Source: Aggregatilineales bacterium (GTDB taxonomy: Bacteria; Chloroflexota; Anaerolineae; Aggregatilineales; Phototrophicaceae). From it: a stretch of 64,000 bases of DNA. The DNA lies in assembly GCA_030834905.1 (NCBI GenBank), contig JAUQWZ010000011.1:186001-250000 (forward strand), written 5' to 3'. Both the position numbers and the translations under genes were made by a program. This document shows positions 8,311 to 17,745 of the stretch, one piece after another; position 1 is the stretch's first letter; the number at the start of each line of letters is the position of its first letter. A model generated the notes under the pieces. It saw only the letters and a list, made by a program, of their open reading frames with translations, made no database searches and was not told where the DNA came from.

Positions 8311-10563
8311 TCAGCCCGCTCCGACGGTGATCTCCTTGCCATTTACAAGGGCGGCGAACTGGAGGCTGGTAGCATCCGGCGCGACATCCACCCGCACTTC
8401 GGTTCCGGCGGGCGGGTTCACGCGCAGCAGGAAATCCGCCAGCGGTTCGCGCACCGAGCGCCGGATGATGCGCCGCAGCGGGCGTCCGCCATATTCCGGC
8501 TCGTCGTTCTGCGCCAGCATCCACTGTACCGCTGGCTCGGTGAATTCCAGCTTCAGCCCGCGTTCCTCGCCCATTCTTATCTCACGCTTCAACTGAAGCT
8601 TGAGGATCGCATATAGATCATCCTGCGACAGCGCGTTGAACATGATGATCTCGTCAAGCCGGTTGAGGAATTCCGGGCGAAAGAACGTCCGCACTTCGTC
8701 CATCGCTTCTTCGCGGATCTCGTCGCTGATCACTGGCACCGCCAGCGTGTGCGAGCCGAGGTTGCTGGTCAGGATGATCACCGTTTCGCTGAAGTTGACG
8801 ACGTTGCCGCGTCCATCGGTCAGCCGACCTTCTTCAATCACCTGAAGCAGAATGTCCAGCACGCGCGGGTGCGCCTTCTCCACTTCGTCGAACAGCACCA
8901 GAATGTACGGCTGCTGCTTGACGCGCTCGGTAAGCTGACCGCCCGATTCGCTGTCCACGTAACCGCTGGGCGATCCCAGCAGGCGGTTCAGGCTGGCTTC
9001 ATCCTTGAACTCGCTCATATCCAGCGGGATCATGGCGTCTTCGTTGCCGAACATGAATTCCGCCAGCGCCTTTGCCAGTTCGGTCTTGCCAACGCCGGTC
9101 GGACCCAGGAACAGGAACGCGCCAATCGGTCGCTTGGGGTCTTTGAAGCCAACCCGGGCAGTCTTGATGGCGCGGCTGACCGCCAGCACCGCCTGATCCT
9201 GTCCGATCAGCCGTTCCTTCAGATGTTCGACCATGCTGGCATAGCGGGCGCGTTCGTCCTCGCCCAGCTTGCTCACCGGAACGCCGGTCATCTGGCTGGC
9301 AGCCAGGGTGATGTCCTCGGTATCGACCGTATCGGAGTCGCCGTTGTTGGGCATTGATTTGAAGGTGTACTGGCTTTCCTTGCTCATATTGACCATGGCG
9401 GCGGTGCGATGCAGCAGGTGTTCGGCGCTGCGGGGCAGCGGCATCGTCCCCATGTAGCGCTTTGACAGCCGCGCCGCCACTGCCAGCACGTCCTCTTCAA
9501 TCTTCAAGCCGTAATCGGCTTCGAGATGCGGCTTCATCACCCGCAGGATTTCGATGGTTTCCTCAACGGTTGGTTCTGGCACGCGCAGAATCTGGCTGTT
9601 CTCGCTGAGGGCGGTCACGCCTGCCAGCCGCTGCTGGTATTCCTGCTCAGTGGTCGTGCCGATGATCACCGGATCGTCAGACAGAAACGCCTTCTGGATC
9701 ATCGGCGTCGCCTTGGCGAATTCTGCCTTGATGGGTCCGCCGAAGAAGCGGTGCAGGTGCGGGATGAACAGAATGCCGCCGCGCGACTGGTTCATTCCGG
9801 CGCGGATCGCTTTCTGATCGCTGTCGAGCAGCGCGGTTTCGTCCACCTGCACCAGGCTGGCGAGGTTACGCGGACCTTTCCCCTCGCTCATCAGCAGCGC
9901 CAGGCTGTATGCCAGCGTCCGTTTGCCCACCCCATCGGGTCCGATCAGGATGATGTGGCGGTTGACCGACTGGGTGAGGATGTTGATCATGTCGCGCAGC
10001 AGGTTCTCGCGGAAAAAGACGGCGTGCAGCTTGCCGGTTTTCGCCCCGGCGACAAAATCCTGCGTGGTCGTATCCTTGCGTATCAACGCCGAATGATCCG
10101 CCAGCAGATCAGAAATTGCTTTGGGCGTGATGCCCTGCTGGCGCAGCAAGCCGCTGGTGCTCTGGGTGCTCTCTGCCAGCACCGTCAGAACGTGGTCGGT
10201 ATCGACGCGCACTTCGTCTTTGCTGTTGGCGACGGTCAGCGCGTCATCAATCAGGATGATCGCCTGCCGGGACAGCGGGACGAGACGGTTGCCACGGGCG
10301 ACATAATCGAGATCGCCGTTTTGCTCGCGGCGGCTTTCCACCGCCAGCAGCACCTGCCGGTCAAGCTTTTCGAGATCGATGCCGCGCGTGCTTTTGAACG
10401 TTTCCAGGATACGCGCCGCCGCCGTATCCTTCCGCCGCAGCAGCGCCAGCAGAACCAGCTCCGGCATCAGCGTCGGCTTCTTATGTTCATCCTTCAACGC
10501 GACTGCGTCGTTCATGACCGCGTCTAAATCTTTAGAAAGCAGATCAGGGTTGAGTGTACCCAT
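8311..10563 (-). CDS. ClpC/ClpB-like AAA+ protein with degenerate first ATPase module
   Basis: A 750-residue HSP100-type protein: Clp_N repeat region (about 1-160), D1 module (about 180-400), D2 module (about 455-660) and ClpB small C-terminal domain. D2 looks active: Walker A GPTGVGKTE (487-495), Walker B LVLFDE (D559, E560), sensor TSNLGS and arginine finger in FLNRLDEI. D1 does not: Walker A reads GPDGVGKRT (Arg replaces the Mg-binding Thr after Lys214), Walker B reads LFIPHL (Pro-His replace Asp-Glu at 268-269), the usual Arg-Arg finger pair is Glu-Asn (321-322), and the D1 pore-loop KYRGEFE motif is absent. It is shorter than ClpC (about 810) or ClpB (about 860) and lacks a long middle domain. 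I see no ClpP-binding loop I can name with confidence. ATG start at 10563. Confidence 0.85.
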   Translation of the reverse strand: MGTLNPDLLSKDLDAVMNDAVALKDEHKKPTLMPELVLLALLRRKDTAAARILETFKSTRGIDLEKLDRQVLLAVESRREQNGDLDYVARGNRLVPLSRQAIILIDDALTVANSKDEVRVDTDHVLTVLAESTQSTSGLLRQQGITPKAISDLLADHSALIRKDTTTQDFVAGAKTGKLHAVFFRENLLRDMINILTQSVNRHIILIGPDGVGKRTLAYSLALLMSEGKGPRNLASLVQVDETALLDSDQKAIRAGMNQSRGGILFIPHLHRFFGGPIKAEFAKATPMIQKAFLSDDPVIIGTTTEQEYQQRLAGVTALSENSQILRVPEPTVEETIEILRVMKPHLEADYGLKIEEDVLAVAARLSKRYMGTMPLPRSAEHLLHRTAAMVNMSKESQYTFKSMPNNGDSDTVDTEDITLAASQMTGVPVSKLGEDERARYASMVEHLKERLIGQDQAVLAVSRAIKTARVGFKDPKRPIGAFLFLGPTGVGKTELAKALAEFMFGNEDAMIPLDMSEFKDEASLNRLLGSPSGYVDSESGGQLTERVKQQPYILVLFDEVEKAHPRVLDILLQVIEEGRLTDGRGNVVNFSETVIILTSNLGSHTLAVPVISDEIREEAMDEVRTFFRPEFLNRLDEIIMFNALSQDDLYAILKLQLKREIRMGEERGLKLEFTEPAVQWMLAQNDEPEYGGRPLRRIIRRSVREPLADFLLRVNPPAGTEVRVDVAPDATSLQFAALVNGKEITVGAG

Positions 10564-10783
10564 GTACAGTTCATTCCTATCGGTTTTGGTATACAGCCAT
10601 AAGTTAACCCGAAATGGGGTTTATGGGCAAACAGCGTGGTCGTTCAATTTCAGCGGGCATCTCAAGAAGACACCCCCCTGATGATACCACTAAATTCACC
10701 CTGATTTGACAGCAGGATCACCGTTTATACGATCAACTGGCGGCACAGGTGACAAACCGACAACTGCCCGTCGCTATTGGGGC

Positions 10784-10789
10784 TATAAT
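10784..10789 (+). promoter_or_regulatory. Candidate -10 element upstream of Uma2 gene 1
   Basis: A perfect TATAAT lies 28 bp before the ATG of the Uma2 gene; the -35 region is not recognisable. The rest of the 254-bp divergent gap (10564-10817) holds the leader of the ClpC-like gene and nothing else I can identify. Confidence 0.45.
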
Positions 10790-10817
10790 AGAGCGAGATA
10801 GCGAATGAGGATGTGCG

Positions 10818-11387
10818 ATGGCTGTACAGGAAAAACTCTATACCGCCGACGAATTCTGGAATATTGCCCAATTACCAGAAAACTCCCAGAAGCGGCTGGA
10901 ACTCACACATGGAGCAATCATCGAAATGGCATCCGCAGGCGGCGAGCGTGGCGGCATTGCTGCGAATTTCCTCATTGAAATCGGAAGCTATGTGAAGCGC
11001 AATCACCTGGGCAAAGTCACAGCAGCCGAAACAGGGTTTGTCCTGTTCCAAAATGAAGCTGGCAGGGATACGGTGCGCGCGCCGGATGTTGGCTATATCG
11101 CAAAGGAACGCGCGCCCGAACGCCTGCCGAAGAAATTCATTCGCGTTGTGCCTGATCTGGTCGTTGAGGTCGTTTCACCAAACGACTCAGCCGACGACAT
11201 ACAGGATAAGCTCAACGATTACCGACGCGCCGGTGTGCGACTGATCCTGTTTGCCTATCCGTCGTCACAAACCATCAATGTTTACACGCCGACCGAAACC
11301 AGAATTCTTGGAATCGATGATACCCTCGACGGCGGCGACGTACTCCCAGATTTCACGCTGCCGGCGCGGTCAGTATTTGAGGGATAA
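10818..11387 (+). CDS. Uma2 family endonuclease (DUF820) 1
   Basis: A 189-residue protein of the Uma2/DUF820 family, which has a PD-(D/E)XK nuclease-like fold and is expanded in Chloroflexota and cyanobacteria. Visible signatures are the N-terminal TADEFWNIAQLPEN, the central RAPDVGYIA (acidic site), VPDLVVEVVSPND with the catalytic Glu, and DDIQDKLNDYRRAGVRLIL. The biological substrate of the family is not established. ATG 10818 is chosen because it keeps the family N-terminus. The stop is 1 bp from the convergent GH3 gene. A second copy lies at 25082-25666. Confidence 0.85.
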   Translation: MAVQEKLYTADEFWNIAQLPENSQKRLELTHGAIIEMASAGGERGGIAANFLIEIGSYVKRNHLGKVTAAETGFVLFQNEAGRDTVRAPDVGYIAKERAPERLPKKFIRVVPDLVVEVVSPNDSADDIQDKLNDYRRAGVRLILFAYPSSQTINVYTPTETRILGIDDTLDGGDVLPDFTLPARSVFEG

Positions 11388-11388
11388 C

Positions 11389-13053
11389 CTAGTTAGCCCT
11401 GCTGCCCGCCTGTAAATCGCCCATTGTCACTGCCAATCGTCCATTCGCCGGAATCTGCCCGTAGAGTACTTCACAGGCGGCGGGCGCTGCCGGAAGCAGC
11501 GGGCTGTAAGTGGCGATAAAAGCGCTCACGTTGGGATAGGTCGTCCAGTCATCCGGCGACCACAGCGCCACCGCCACCGTCTTGTCCGGCGGCAGCGCGT
11601 TCACCAGCGCCTGCTGCTGCGGCGTGCGGATGGCTTCCTGCGTCCATACCACTGCCGTATCCGCCCAGTTCGCCAGTTCCATCGCCGAGGCGATCAAGCC
11701 GCTGTCGGGCGACTCGCTGATGGAGAGATAGCGGGTGTTGTCCGGGTTGGCGTAACGGCTGCATTCGTGGTAAATCTGGTAGCGCGTGCCCAGAAAGATG
11801 TTCGCCACCCGCCGATCCGGCGTGATCGGCACGTGGTCGCCGCGGTCGTAAGCCACCGTCACGCCAGCGCGGAACAGGTCTTCCATCAGTGCATGATGCG
11901 CCTCGGCGTTGACGCGCTCTACCGAACCGGCAGGATCGAGTGCCTGCCAGTCGAGGATGCCGAATCGCTCCTTCGCCGCCAGAATACGCCGCACCGAATC
12001 GTTGATCCGTTCCTCAGAGATATTCCCGGCGCGCACTTCATCCACAATGCGCTGCATTGCCGCTGCCGCGGTGACGTCGTTGTTGCCAGGTCCCATCGTC
12101 ACAATGTCCACGCCCGCCTGTACCGCCATCACCACGGCGTCGTACAGATTGTAGAGCGTATCCACACCGTCCATGTCCATTGCGTCGGTCATGATCAGCC
12201 CGTCGTATCCCATCTCGCCGCGCAGCAGATCGGTGATGATGACAGGCGACAGCGACGCGGGCATGTTGGGCGTGGGGTCAAGCGCCGGATACCACAGGTG
12301 TCCCACCATGATGACTGCTACTCTGGCGTCAATCGCTCGCTGGAACGGGACAAGCTCCACTGACTCCACGCGCTCGAGATCCAGATCGAGACGCGGCAGC
12401 ACGCCATGCGAATCTTCGCGCGTCTCGCCATGACCGGGAAAATGCTTGGCGGTTGCCAGCACGTTCCGCGACTGCGAGCCGCGCACAAACTGGGCAACTG
12501 CCGCGCCGCTGAACTCCGGGTCATTGCCAAACGAACGGCGAAAGATGATCGGATTCTGGCGGTTGGTTTCGAGATCGGCGACCGGTGCCAGGTTCATATT
12601 GATGCCCACGCCGCTTAACTCCTCAGCCACAGCCGCGCCGACGCGATACGCCATCTGACTGCCGGCTGCCGTGATCAGCACCGGCGCGGGAAACACGGTG
12701 AAGCCGTTCGCTTCGGTCAGCCGAGCGACCAGCCCGCCTTCCTGATCGATGGCAATCAGCAGCGGCACGCCGCCCGCATCGGTGATCGTCTGCTGAAAGT
12801 TGTTGGTCAGTCGGGTCACGGCGTCCGGCGTGGTGATGTTAGCGCCAAACAGCGAAATCGCGCCCGGCTGCCACTGGCGCAGAAACTGCGATCCCACTTC
12901 GGTCATGACCTGCCCGTGAAGCGTGACCATAAACATCTGGGCGACGCGGTGTTCGAGCGACATGCGGCTGACCACGGCGTCCTGTGCCGTCAAAGGCGTA
13001 ACGACCAGCAGCAGGCAGGCAGTCATCAGAAGCAGTTTCAACGTATTCGTCAC
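11389..13053 (-). CDS. Secreted glycoside hydrolase family 3 (NagZ-like beta-N-acetylhexosaminidase)
   Basis: A 554-residue protein with an N-terminal signal peptide (hydrophobic core at 5-22, cleavage probably after LTA). The GH3 barrel shows KHFPGHG (203-209) followed by D-S-H (214-216), the His-Asp catalytic dyad loop typical of NagZ-type enzymes, and the nucleophile Asp in GLIMTDAMDM (D290). NagZ enzymes cleave GlcNAc from muropeptides; an exported form with a C-terminal domain of about 200 residues suggests action on wall fragments or other N-acetylglucosaminides outside the membrane. It is convergent with the Uma2 gene and separated from the upstream regulator by a terminator. Confidence 0.88.
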   Translation of the reverse strand: MTNTLKLLLMTACLLLVVTPLTAQDAVVSRMSLEHRVAQMFMVTLHGQVMTEVGSQFLRQWQPGAISLFGANITTPDAVTRLTNNFQQTITDAGGVPLLIAIDQEGGLVARLTEANGFTVFPAPVLITAAGSQMAYRVGAAVAEELSGVGINMNLAPVADLETNRQNPIIFRRSFGNDPEFSGAAVAQFVRGSQSRNVLATAKHFPGHGETREDSHGVLPRLDLDLERVESVELVPFQRAIDARVAVIMVGHLWYPALDPTPNMPASLSPVIITDLLRGEMGYDGLIMTDAMDMDGVDTLYNLYDAVVMAVQAGVDIVTMGPGNNDVTAAAAMQRIVDEVRAGNISEERINDSVRRILAAKERFGILDWQALDPAGSVERVNAEAHHALMEDLFRAGVTVAYDRGDHVPITPDRRVANIFLGTRYQIYHECSRYANPDNTRYLSISESPDSGLIASAMELANWADTAVVWTQEAIRTPQQQALVNALPPDKTVAVALWSPDDWTTYPNVSAFIATYSPLLPAAPAACEVLYGQIPANGRLAVTMGDLQAGSRAN

Positions 13054-13078
13054 GGGTGTTCCTCGTCAGCTATCCAAA

Positions 13079-13103
13079 CAAAAAACGCGCTCGATGGCGC
13101 GTT
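13079..13103 (-). terminator. Rho-independent terminator after the response regulator gene
   Basis: Minus strand: 7-bp stem AACGCGC/GCGCGTT with a 6-nt loop followed by seven T in a row (fwd bases 13079-13085). It is located between the regulator stop (13187) and the GH3 start (13053). Confidence 0.75.
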
Positions 13104-13186
13104 CATTGTAGTGATTAATCCCAGCAGTTCAATGAAAGCTTTCTTATCAGCAGCCCAATATCAATGACTCTAAGTACAACCGGCGA

Positions 13187-14050
13187 TTAGTTCTGTTCGC
13201 TCAGGCGATAGCCAATGCCGCGCACGTTGACGATCAGGTCTTCATCCTGTCCCGCCTGCTTCAGCTTGCGGCGCAGGTTGCTGACGTGCGGGCGAATCAC
13301 CTCGCGGGCTTCGGCTTCGTCTACCGCGTAGCCGCGCACTTCACGCACCAGTTCATGACAGGACACCACCCGCCCACGGTGCGCCGCCAGATACAGCAGC
13401 AGATCAAATTCCGTTGGCGTCAGGTCAATCGGTCGCTCATCCACCGCGATCTGGTAGCGTCCCGGATAGATCGTCAGCGGTCCCAGATTCATGACGCTGC
13501 CCATCGTCGATTCGGTCACAACGTCGGCAATCGGCTGGCGTTCTTCGTAGCCTTCGTCGTCATCGGCGAATTTGACCACCTCTTCGCCCGCCCGGCTCAG
13601 TTCGTGGACGCTGTTGCGAATCGCGTCCAGCAGGGCGCGGCGGCGCTTCAGGTTGCGCGAACGTTCGACGCCGCGCGCGACGCTCTGGCGAATATCCTGG
13701 CTGGAGCTTGGCTTGATCAGGTAATCGTGAGCGCCTAGCCGCAGCGCTTCAACCGCCGTTGGCAGGCTGGGATACGCCGTCATGAGGATGACGACTGCGT
13801 CGGGATCCATGTCCTTGATGCGCCGCACCAGCTCGACGCCGTCCAGACCGGGGGGCATCCGCACGTCCGTCAGCACGACATCAAACAACTGCTGCCGGAT
13901 CACATCCAGCGCATCTTCGCCACTCGATGCCTCGCGAACGTTGTAGCCAACGCGCTGAAGCGTCTTGCTCACCGAGTACCGAATCGCTGCTTCGTCGTCT
14001 ACCACCAGAACATGTGCAAGTTCGTTGTCGCTCGCTATCATGGCACTCAT
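13187..14050 (-). CDS. OmpR/PhoB-type response regulator
   Basis: A 287-residue two-domain regulator. The receiver (about 10-130) has the acidic pair in VLVVDDEAAI, the phosphoacceptor in VVLTDVRMP, the switch Thr in VILMTAY and the Lys in DYLIKPSS. A linker of about 50 residues rich in charged positions is followed by a winged-helix DNA-binding domain (about 195-285) with LTPTEFDLLLYLAAH, IRPHVSNLRRKLKQ and the terminal VRGIGYRL wing. No histidine kinase is adjacent, so it is an orphan regulator. It lies 82 bp downstream of tilS in the same direction. Confidence 0.9.
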   Translation of the reverse strand: MSAMIASDNELAHVLVVDDEAAIRYSVSKTLQRVGYNVREASSGEDALDVIRQQLFDVVLTDVRMPPGLDGVELVRRIKDMDPDAVVILMTAYPSLPTAVEALRLGAHDYLIKPSSSQDIRQSVARGVERSRNLKRRRALLDAIRNSVHELSRAGEEVVKFADDDEGYEERQPIADVVTESTMGSVMNLGPLTIYPGRYQIAVDERPIDLTPTEFDLLLYLAAHRGRVVSCHELVREVRGYAVDEAEAREVIRPHVSNLRRKLKQAGQDEDLIVNVRGIGYRLSEQN

Positions 14051-14132
14051 CCTGTTGATGAACTCTTATCGTTGATTTTACGCTTTCTTAAGGATACCGA
14101 AGTCATCATAATTTGCAACTATGTCGCAGATC

Positions 14133-15602
14133 TCATTCATTACGGTTTACTAACCACAAGCATATTTCCCTTGAGGTCGCCGCGCTGGAAAGCGCCGCCT
14201 TTGAGACTTTCCAGCGCCGCCCCCAAACGACAGCGGCGATCTGATCGTTGACCACCAGCAGCGGCACAAACTGCCTGACCGCCTGCGGGATTTTGCTGTC
14301 GATCATCCAGCGGCTAATCCGGCGCGTGTGTCGCTCGCCGTCGCCAGTTTCAACCAGCAGCCGGTCGCCAGCGCGGCGGGCGCGCAGGATCACCGAATCG
14401 TCCGGCTGGAGCGCCAGGCACGCGCCAGAAAACGGGCGGCGCTCTGCCTCCAGATTTCCCGGCGCAGGCGGCGCTTCAGGCTGTGACCTGACCTCGGCGT
14501 GAAGCACCCACCCGCCCAGCAGAATAGTTTCGCCCGGAATCTGCGCCGAAATTTCGTCGTCATCCATCATCAGAAACTGATCCGGCGGCAGCGCTGGCGG
14601 CAGCGAGGACGGTTCCACCACAATCGCGTCGTAATCCAACCGAAGGCGCGCGCCGCCGGGCAGCAGTGCCACCGCCCCTAATGCGCCGTTGAGCATGATC
14701 TCAACCGCCGCGACGATATGCGTGTAGGCGAGATCGTCGGTCGCGCCCAACTGGTCGGCTGCCCAACGCACAAAGCGCCGCTGCAAGGCGGGATGAGCAT
14801 CCCGAAAATGCTGGCGCGGCAGGAAAACGCGCCCGCCCGACTCCGTGATATGCGCTAGCAGCTGCCCGGCAAGCTGCTGCTCGGCAAAGTTGTTCTCGAC
14901 CGCCGCCAGCTCGCCAAGCTGCGTCAGCGAGCGTTTCACCTGTGGATAGAAGCGCGTTAAATATGGAAGCACCTCGCGGCGCAGGTGATTGCGGGTATAG
15001 CGGGTGTCTTCATTAGTGCTGTCGTGGCGGGGCTGAAGCTGATGTTCGGCGCAGTACGCCTCAATCGCCTGCCGCGTAATACCCAGCAGCGGGCGAATGA
15101 CGAGCAGATCGGGATGCTCCGGCAGCGGGGCGCTGTAGACCATCCCCGCCAGACCTTCAACGCCGGTTCCGCGCAGCAGGCGCATCAGCACCGTCTCCGC
15201 CTGATCGTCAGCGTGGTGGGCGACAGCCACCCGATCCGATCCCGTCTCACGGGCGGCGTCCGCCAGAAAATCGTAGCGCGCCTGCCGCGCCGCGGCTTCA
15301 ACGCCGATCCCCCGCTGCTTTGCCAGCGCTGGCACATCGGCTGCCCCAACCGTCACCGGAAGATCCCATTCCCGCGCCAGCGCCGCGACATAATCGGCGT
15401 CTGCCGCTCCGGCGTCCCCGCGCAGGCGGTGATCGAGAGTCGCCACGTGCAGGCGGCAGTTGAGCGTCAGTTGGTGGATGCGCAGCAGATGCAGCAGCGC
15501 CAGCGAATCGGTGCCGCCCGAAACCGCCACCAGCACCCGACTGCCCGAGGGAACGAGATCGTGACGGCGAATGGCGTTGAGGAAAATATTTACGACGAAC
15601 AT
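14133..15602 (-). CDS. tilS: tRNA(Ile)-lysidine synthase
   Basis: An N-type ATP pyrophosphatase with the PP-loop VAVSGGTDSLALLHLL, then LDHRLRGDA, AHHADDQAETVLMRLLRGTG and HDSTNEDTRYTRNHLRREVLP, all diagnostic of TilS. It converts C34 of the CAU-anticodon tRNA-Ile to lysidine, needed to read AUA. C-terminal substrate-recognition domains follow, including the TilS_C-like end with RISRWMIDSKIPQAVRQFVPLLV. The frame is open to 15716, but homologues start close to the PP-loop, so ATG 15602 (about 489 residues) is preferred; neither start has a strong ribosome site. It is divergent from mreB. Confidence 0.92.
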   Translation of the reverse strand: MFVVNIFLNAIRRHDLVPSGSRVLVAVSGGTDSLALLHLLRIHQLTLNCRLHVATLDHRLRGDAGAADADYVAALAREWDLPVTVGAADVPALAKQRGIGVEAAARQARYDFLADAARETGSDRVAVAHHADDQAETVLMRLLRGTGVEGLAGMVYSAPLPEHPDLLVIRPLLGITRQAIEAYCAEHQLQPRHDSTNEDTRYTRNHLRREVLPYLTRFYPQVKRSLTQLGELAAVENNFAEQQLAGQLLAHITESGGRVFLPRQHFRDAHPALQRRFVRWAADQLGATDDLAYTHIVAAVEIMLNGALGAVALLPGGARLRLDYDAIVVEPSSLPPALPPDQFLMMDDDEISAQIPGETILLGGWVLHAEVRSQPEAPPAPGNLEAERRPFSGACLALQPDDSVILRARRAGDRLLVETGDGERHTRRISRWMIDSKIPQAVRQFVPLLVVNDQIAAVVWGRRWKVSKAALSSAATSREICLWLVNRNE

Positions 15603-15703
15603 ACCGTCATTGGACATCAAAATCATGCCGGGCGCAACCATCACGTTTTTAGCAACGATTCGACAAGACTCAGCCGCCCCGTCTTTGTATTGACTATGCC
15701 CCA

Positions 15704-15712
15704 TGCTATAAT
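15704..15712 (+). promoter_or_regulatory. Extended -10 promoter of the mre cluster
   Basis: TGCTATAAT is a perfect extended -10 element (TGnTATAAT). The -35 hexamer at 17-bp spacing is poor, which is normal for this promoter class. The predicted start is about 25-30 bp before the mreB GTG (15746), which is preceded by an AGAGGGA ribosome site. Confidence 0.7.
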
Positions 15713-15745
15713 CCATCGCTGGTTTACGCCGCAGAGGGAAGCACA

Positions 15746-16810
15746 GTGTTAAGTCCGCTTGATTACTTTTTTGGCTTGTTTTCTCTCGATATCGGAATCG
15801 ATCTCGGAACAGCCAATACCCTCGTCAGTGTACGCGGCAAGGGTATCGTCATCAACGAACCGTCGTTCGTTGCGCTCGATAAGAAAACGCGCCGTCCGCT
15901 GGAAGTCGGTTCGCGCGCGAAAGAAATGTGGGGCAAGAATCCCCGCGAAATTCTGATCGTCCGTCCGGTTCGCGACGGCGTGATCAGCGAGTTTGACGTC
16001 AGCGAAGCGCTGCTCAATCATCTCATTCATAAGGCGCACGAACAAAGCTGGGTGCCGATTCCCCGCCCCCGCGTCGTGGTTGGCATCCCCAGCGGCGTCA
16101 CTGAAGTTGAAAAACGTGCCGTTTACGACGCCGCCGTCAGCGCGGGCGCGCGTGAAGTCTATCTGATTGAGGAGCCGGTGGCAGCCGCCATCGGGGCGGG
16201 CTTACCCGTTCAGGAGACGCGCGGCAGTATGATCGTGGACATCGGCGGCGGCACGACAGAGGTCGCCGTTTTCTCGTTAGGCGGCATCGTCATCAGCCGT
16301 TCGATCCGCGTAGCTGGCGACGAAATGGACGAGGATGTTGTCCAGTATATGCGCACCAAGCACAACCTGCTCATCAGCGAGGGACAGGCAGAACGCATCA
16401 AGATCGACATTGGCTCAGCTTATCCCCTGCCGCAGGAACGGATGGGATCGGTCAGCGGTCGCAACCTGGTGACCGGGCTGCCGACTCGCGTTGAAGCCAG
16501 CTCGATTGAGATTCGCGATGCCATCAACGGCTCGGTGGACATCATCATCGACACCGTTAAAGACGCGCTCGACGATACGCCGCCTGAGCTGGTCGCCGAC
16601 CTGATGGAAAGCGGCATTTGTCTCGCCGGAGGCGGTGGGCAGCTTAAAGGACTGGCAGACCGGCTGACCGACGAAGTGAATATCCGCACCTGGGTTGCCG
16701 ACGACGCCATGACCTGTGTCGCGCGCGGCGCTGGTCGCGTGCTGGAAGACTACACCAACCTTCGCCGCCTGCTGGTCGGGCTGGAACGTGGCAGCACCCG
16801 CCACAGCTAA
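15746..16810 (+). CDS. mreB: Rod shape-determining protein MreB
   Basis: A 354-residue bacterial actin homologue. The ATPase phosphate loops are visible as DLGTANTLV near the N-terminus and IVDIGGGTTEVAVFS in the middle, and the adenosine motif as ESGICLAGGGGQLKGLADRL near the C-terminus, together with EEPVAAAIGAGLP. It forms membrane-bound filaments that steer lateral peptidoglycan synthesis. The GTG start at 15746 has an AGAGGGA ribosome site 6 bp upstream. It is the first gene of the mreBCD-PBP2-minCDE-rodA cluster. Confidence 0.97.
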   Translation: MLSPLDYFFGLFSLDIGIDLGTANTLVSVRGKGIVINEPSFVALDKKTRRPLEVGSRAKEMWGKNPREILIVRPVRDGVISEFDVSEALLNHLIHKAHEQSWVPIPRPRVVVGIPSGVTEVEKRAVYDAAVSAGAREVYLIEEPVAAAIGAGLPVQETRGSMIVDIGGGTTEVAVFSLGGIVISRSIRVAGDEMDEDVVQYMRTKHNLLISEGQAERIKIDIGSAYPLPQERMGSVSGRNLVTGLPTRVEASSIEIRDAINGSVDIIIDTVKDALDDTPPELVADLMESGICLAGGGGQLKGLADRLTDEVNIRTWVADDAMTCVARGAGRVLEDYTNLRRLLVGLERGSTRHS

Positions 16811-16861
16811 CCGCCCTTGCCCCGTACCTCCACAACGCTTAATTTCCAAATAGCAGTCTGT

Positions 16862-16879
16862 TATAATCCTCCCCGGAGG
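16862..16879 (+). promoter_or_regulatory. Possible internal promoter and strong RBS of mreC
   Basis: The 74-bp mreB-mreC gap contains TATAAT (16862-16867) followed by GGAGG (16875-16879), 5 bp before the ATG. If the -10 is used the leader would be only about 16 nt. The -35 region is weak, so it may be an RBS region only. Confidence 0.45.
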
Positions 16880-16884
16880 TTATT

Positions 16885-17745
16885 ATGAACCAGGGATTCA
16901 GGCGGGGCTGGCGGTCTAACCGCGCAGTCTTCTTTCTGGTCATGTTCACGCTTGGCATTGGCTTGATCATCGCCAGCCAGAGTGGACTGCTCGCGCCCAT
17001 TGAAGGCATCATTTCAGTCCCGCTGAACGCGCTCTCTGGCATGTTCAACCGCATCGCCCTGAACCTTAGCGGCAGCGTGGTTGACCTGGCAGAATACCAA
17101 TCGCTTCAGCAGCGCAACGTTGAGCTTGAAGCCGCGCTCTCCAGCTTTCAGTCGGAGATCGTCGAACTGCGCGAGATCGCCGTAGACTATGAACGGCTGG
17201 CGGCGCTGCTGAACTACGTCAACACCACCCAGGGACAGGAATTTGTGACGGCGGACGTCATCAGCTACAGTCCGGAACCGCCGCGCAGCATCGCCATCAA
17301 CCGCGGCACCCGCGACGGTATCGCCGTCGGGATGCCGGTGGTCACCGAGCTTGGCTTGGTGGGTCGCGTGATCGAAGTGCAGGCGAACGCTGCCCTGGTG
17401 GCGCTGGTCACCGATCCGTCAAGTTCGGTCAGCGCCCGTTTGCAAACCACCCGCGTCGAAGGCTCGGTCGCTGGGCAGATTTCCGGCGCGCTGGAGATGC
17501 GATTCATTCCACTGGGTTCGCCCATTCAAAACGGCGACCTGGTGCGCACGTCCGGTCTGGGCGGTCATCTGCCGCCGGATATCCTGATCGGTCAGGTCAG
17601 CAGCAACCGCCTGGGTGATGATCCGTATCAGATCGCCCAGATTCGCAGCCTGATCAATTTCGACGCGCTGGAGTTTGTGCTGGTCATCACCAACTTCCAA
17701 CCGGTCGATCTGTCGGCGTTTGAACAGGCAAGCGCTGGCAGCTAA
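16885..17745 (+). CDS. mreC: Rod shape-determining protein MreC
   Basis: A 286-residue bitopic protein: a short basic cytosolic N-terminus, one membrane helix (about 13-35), a coiled-coil (about 66-105, with EYQSLQQRNVELEAALSSF) and the periplasmic/extracellular MreC beta-barrel pair with VITNRGT-like INRGTRDGIAVGMPVV and GLVGRVIEV. It links MreB filaments to PBP2/RodA. Good RBS. Its stop overlaps the mreD start by 1 bp (TAATG). Confidence 0.95.
   Translation: MNQGFRRGWRSNRAVFFLVMFTLGIGLIIASQSGLLAPIEGIISVPLNALSGMFNRIALNLSGSVVDLAEYQSLQQRNVELEAALSSFQSEIVELREIAVDYERLAALLNYVNTTQGQEFVTADVISYSPEPPRSIAINRGTRDGIAVGMPVVTELGLVGRVIEVQANAALVALVTDPSSSVSARLQTTRVEGSVAGQISGALEMRFIPLGSPIQNGDLVRTSGLGGHLPPDILIGQVSSNRLGDDPYQIAQIRSLINFDALEFVLVITNFQPVDLSAFEQASAGS

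Noticed and set aside
9526..10527. 333-codon plus-strand frame opposite the ClpC-like gene
   Set aside because: Antisense shadow of a well-supported AAA+ coding region.
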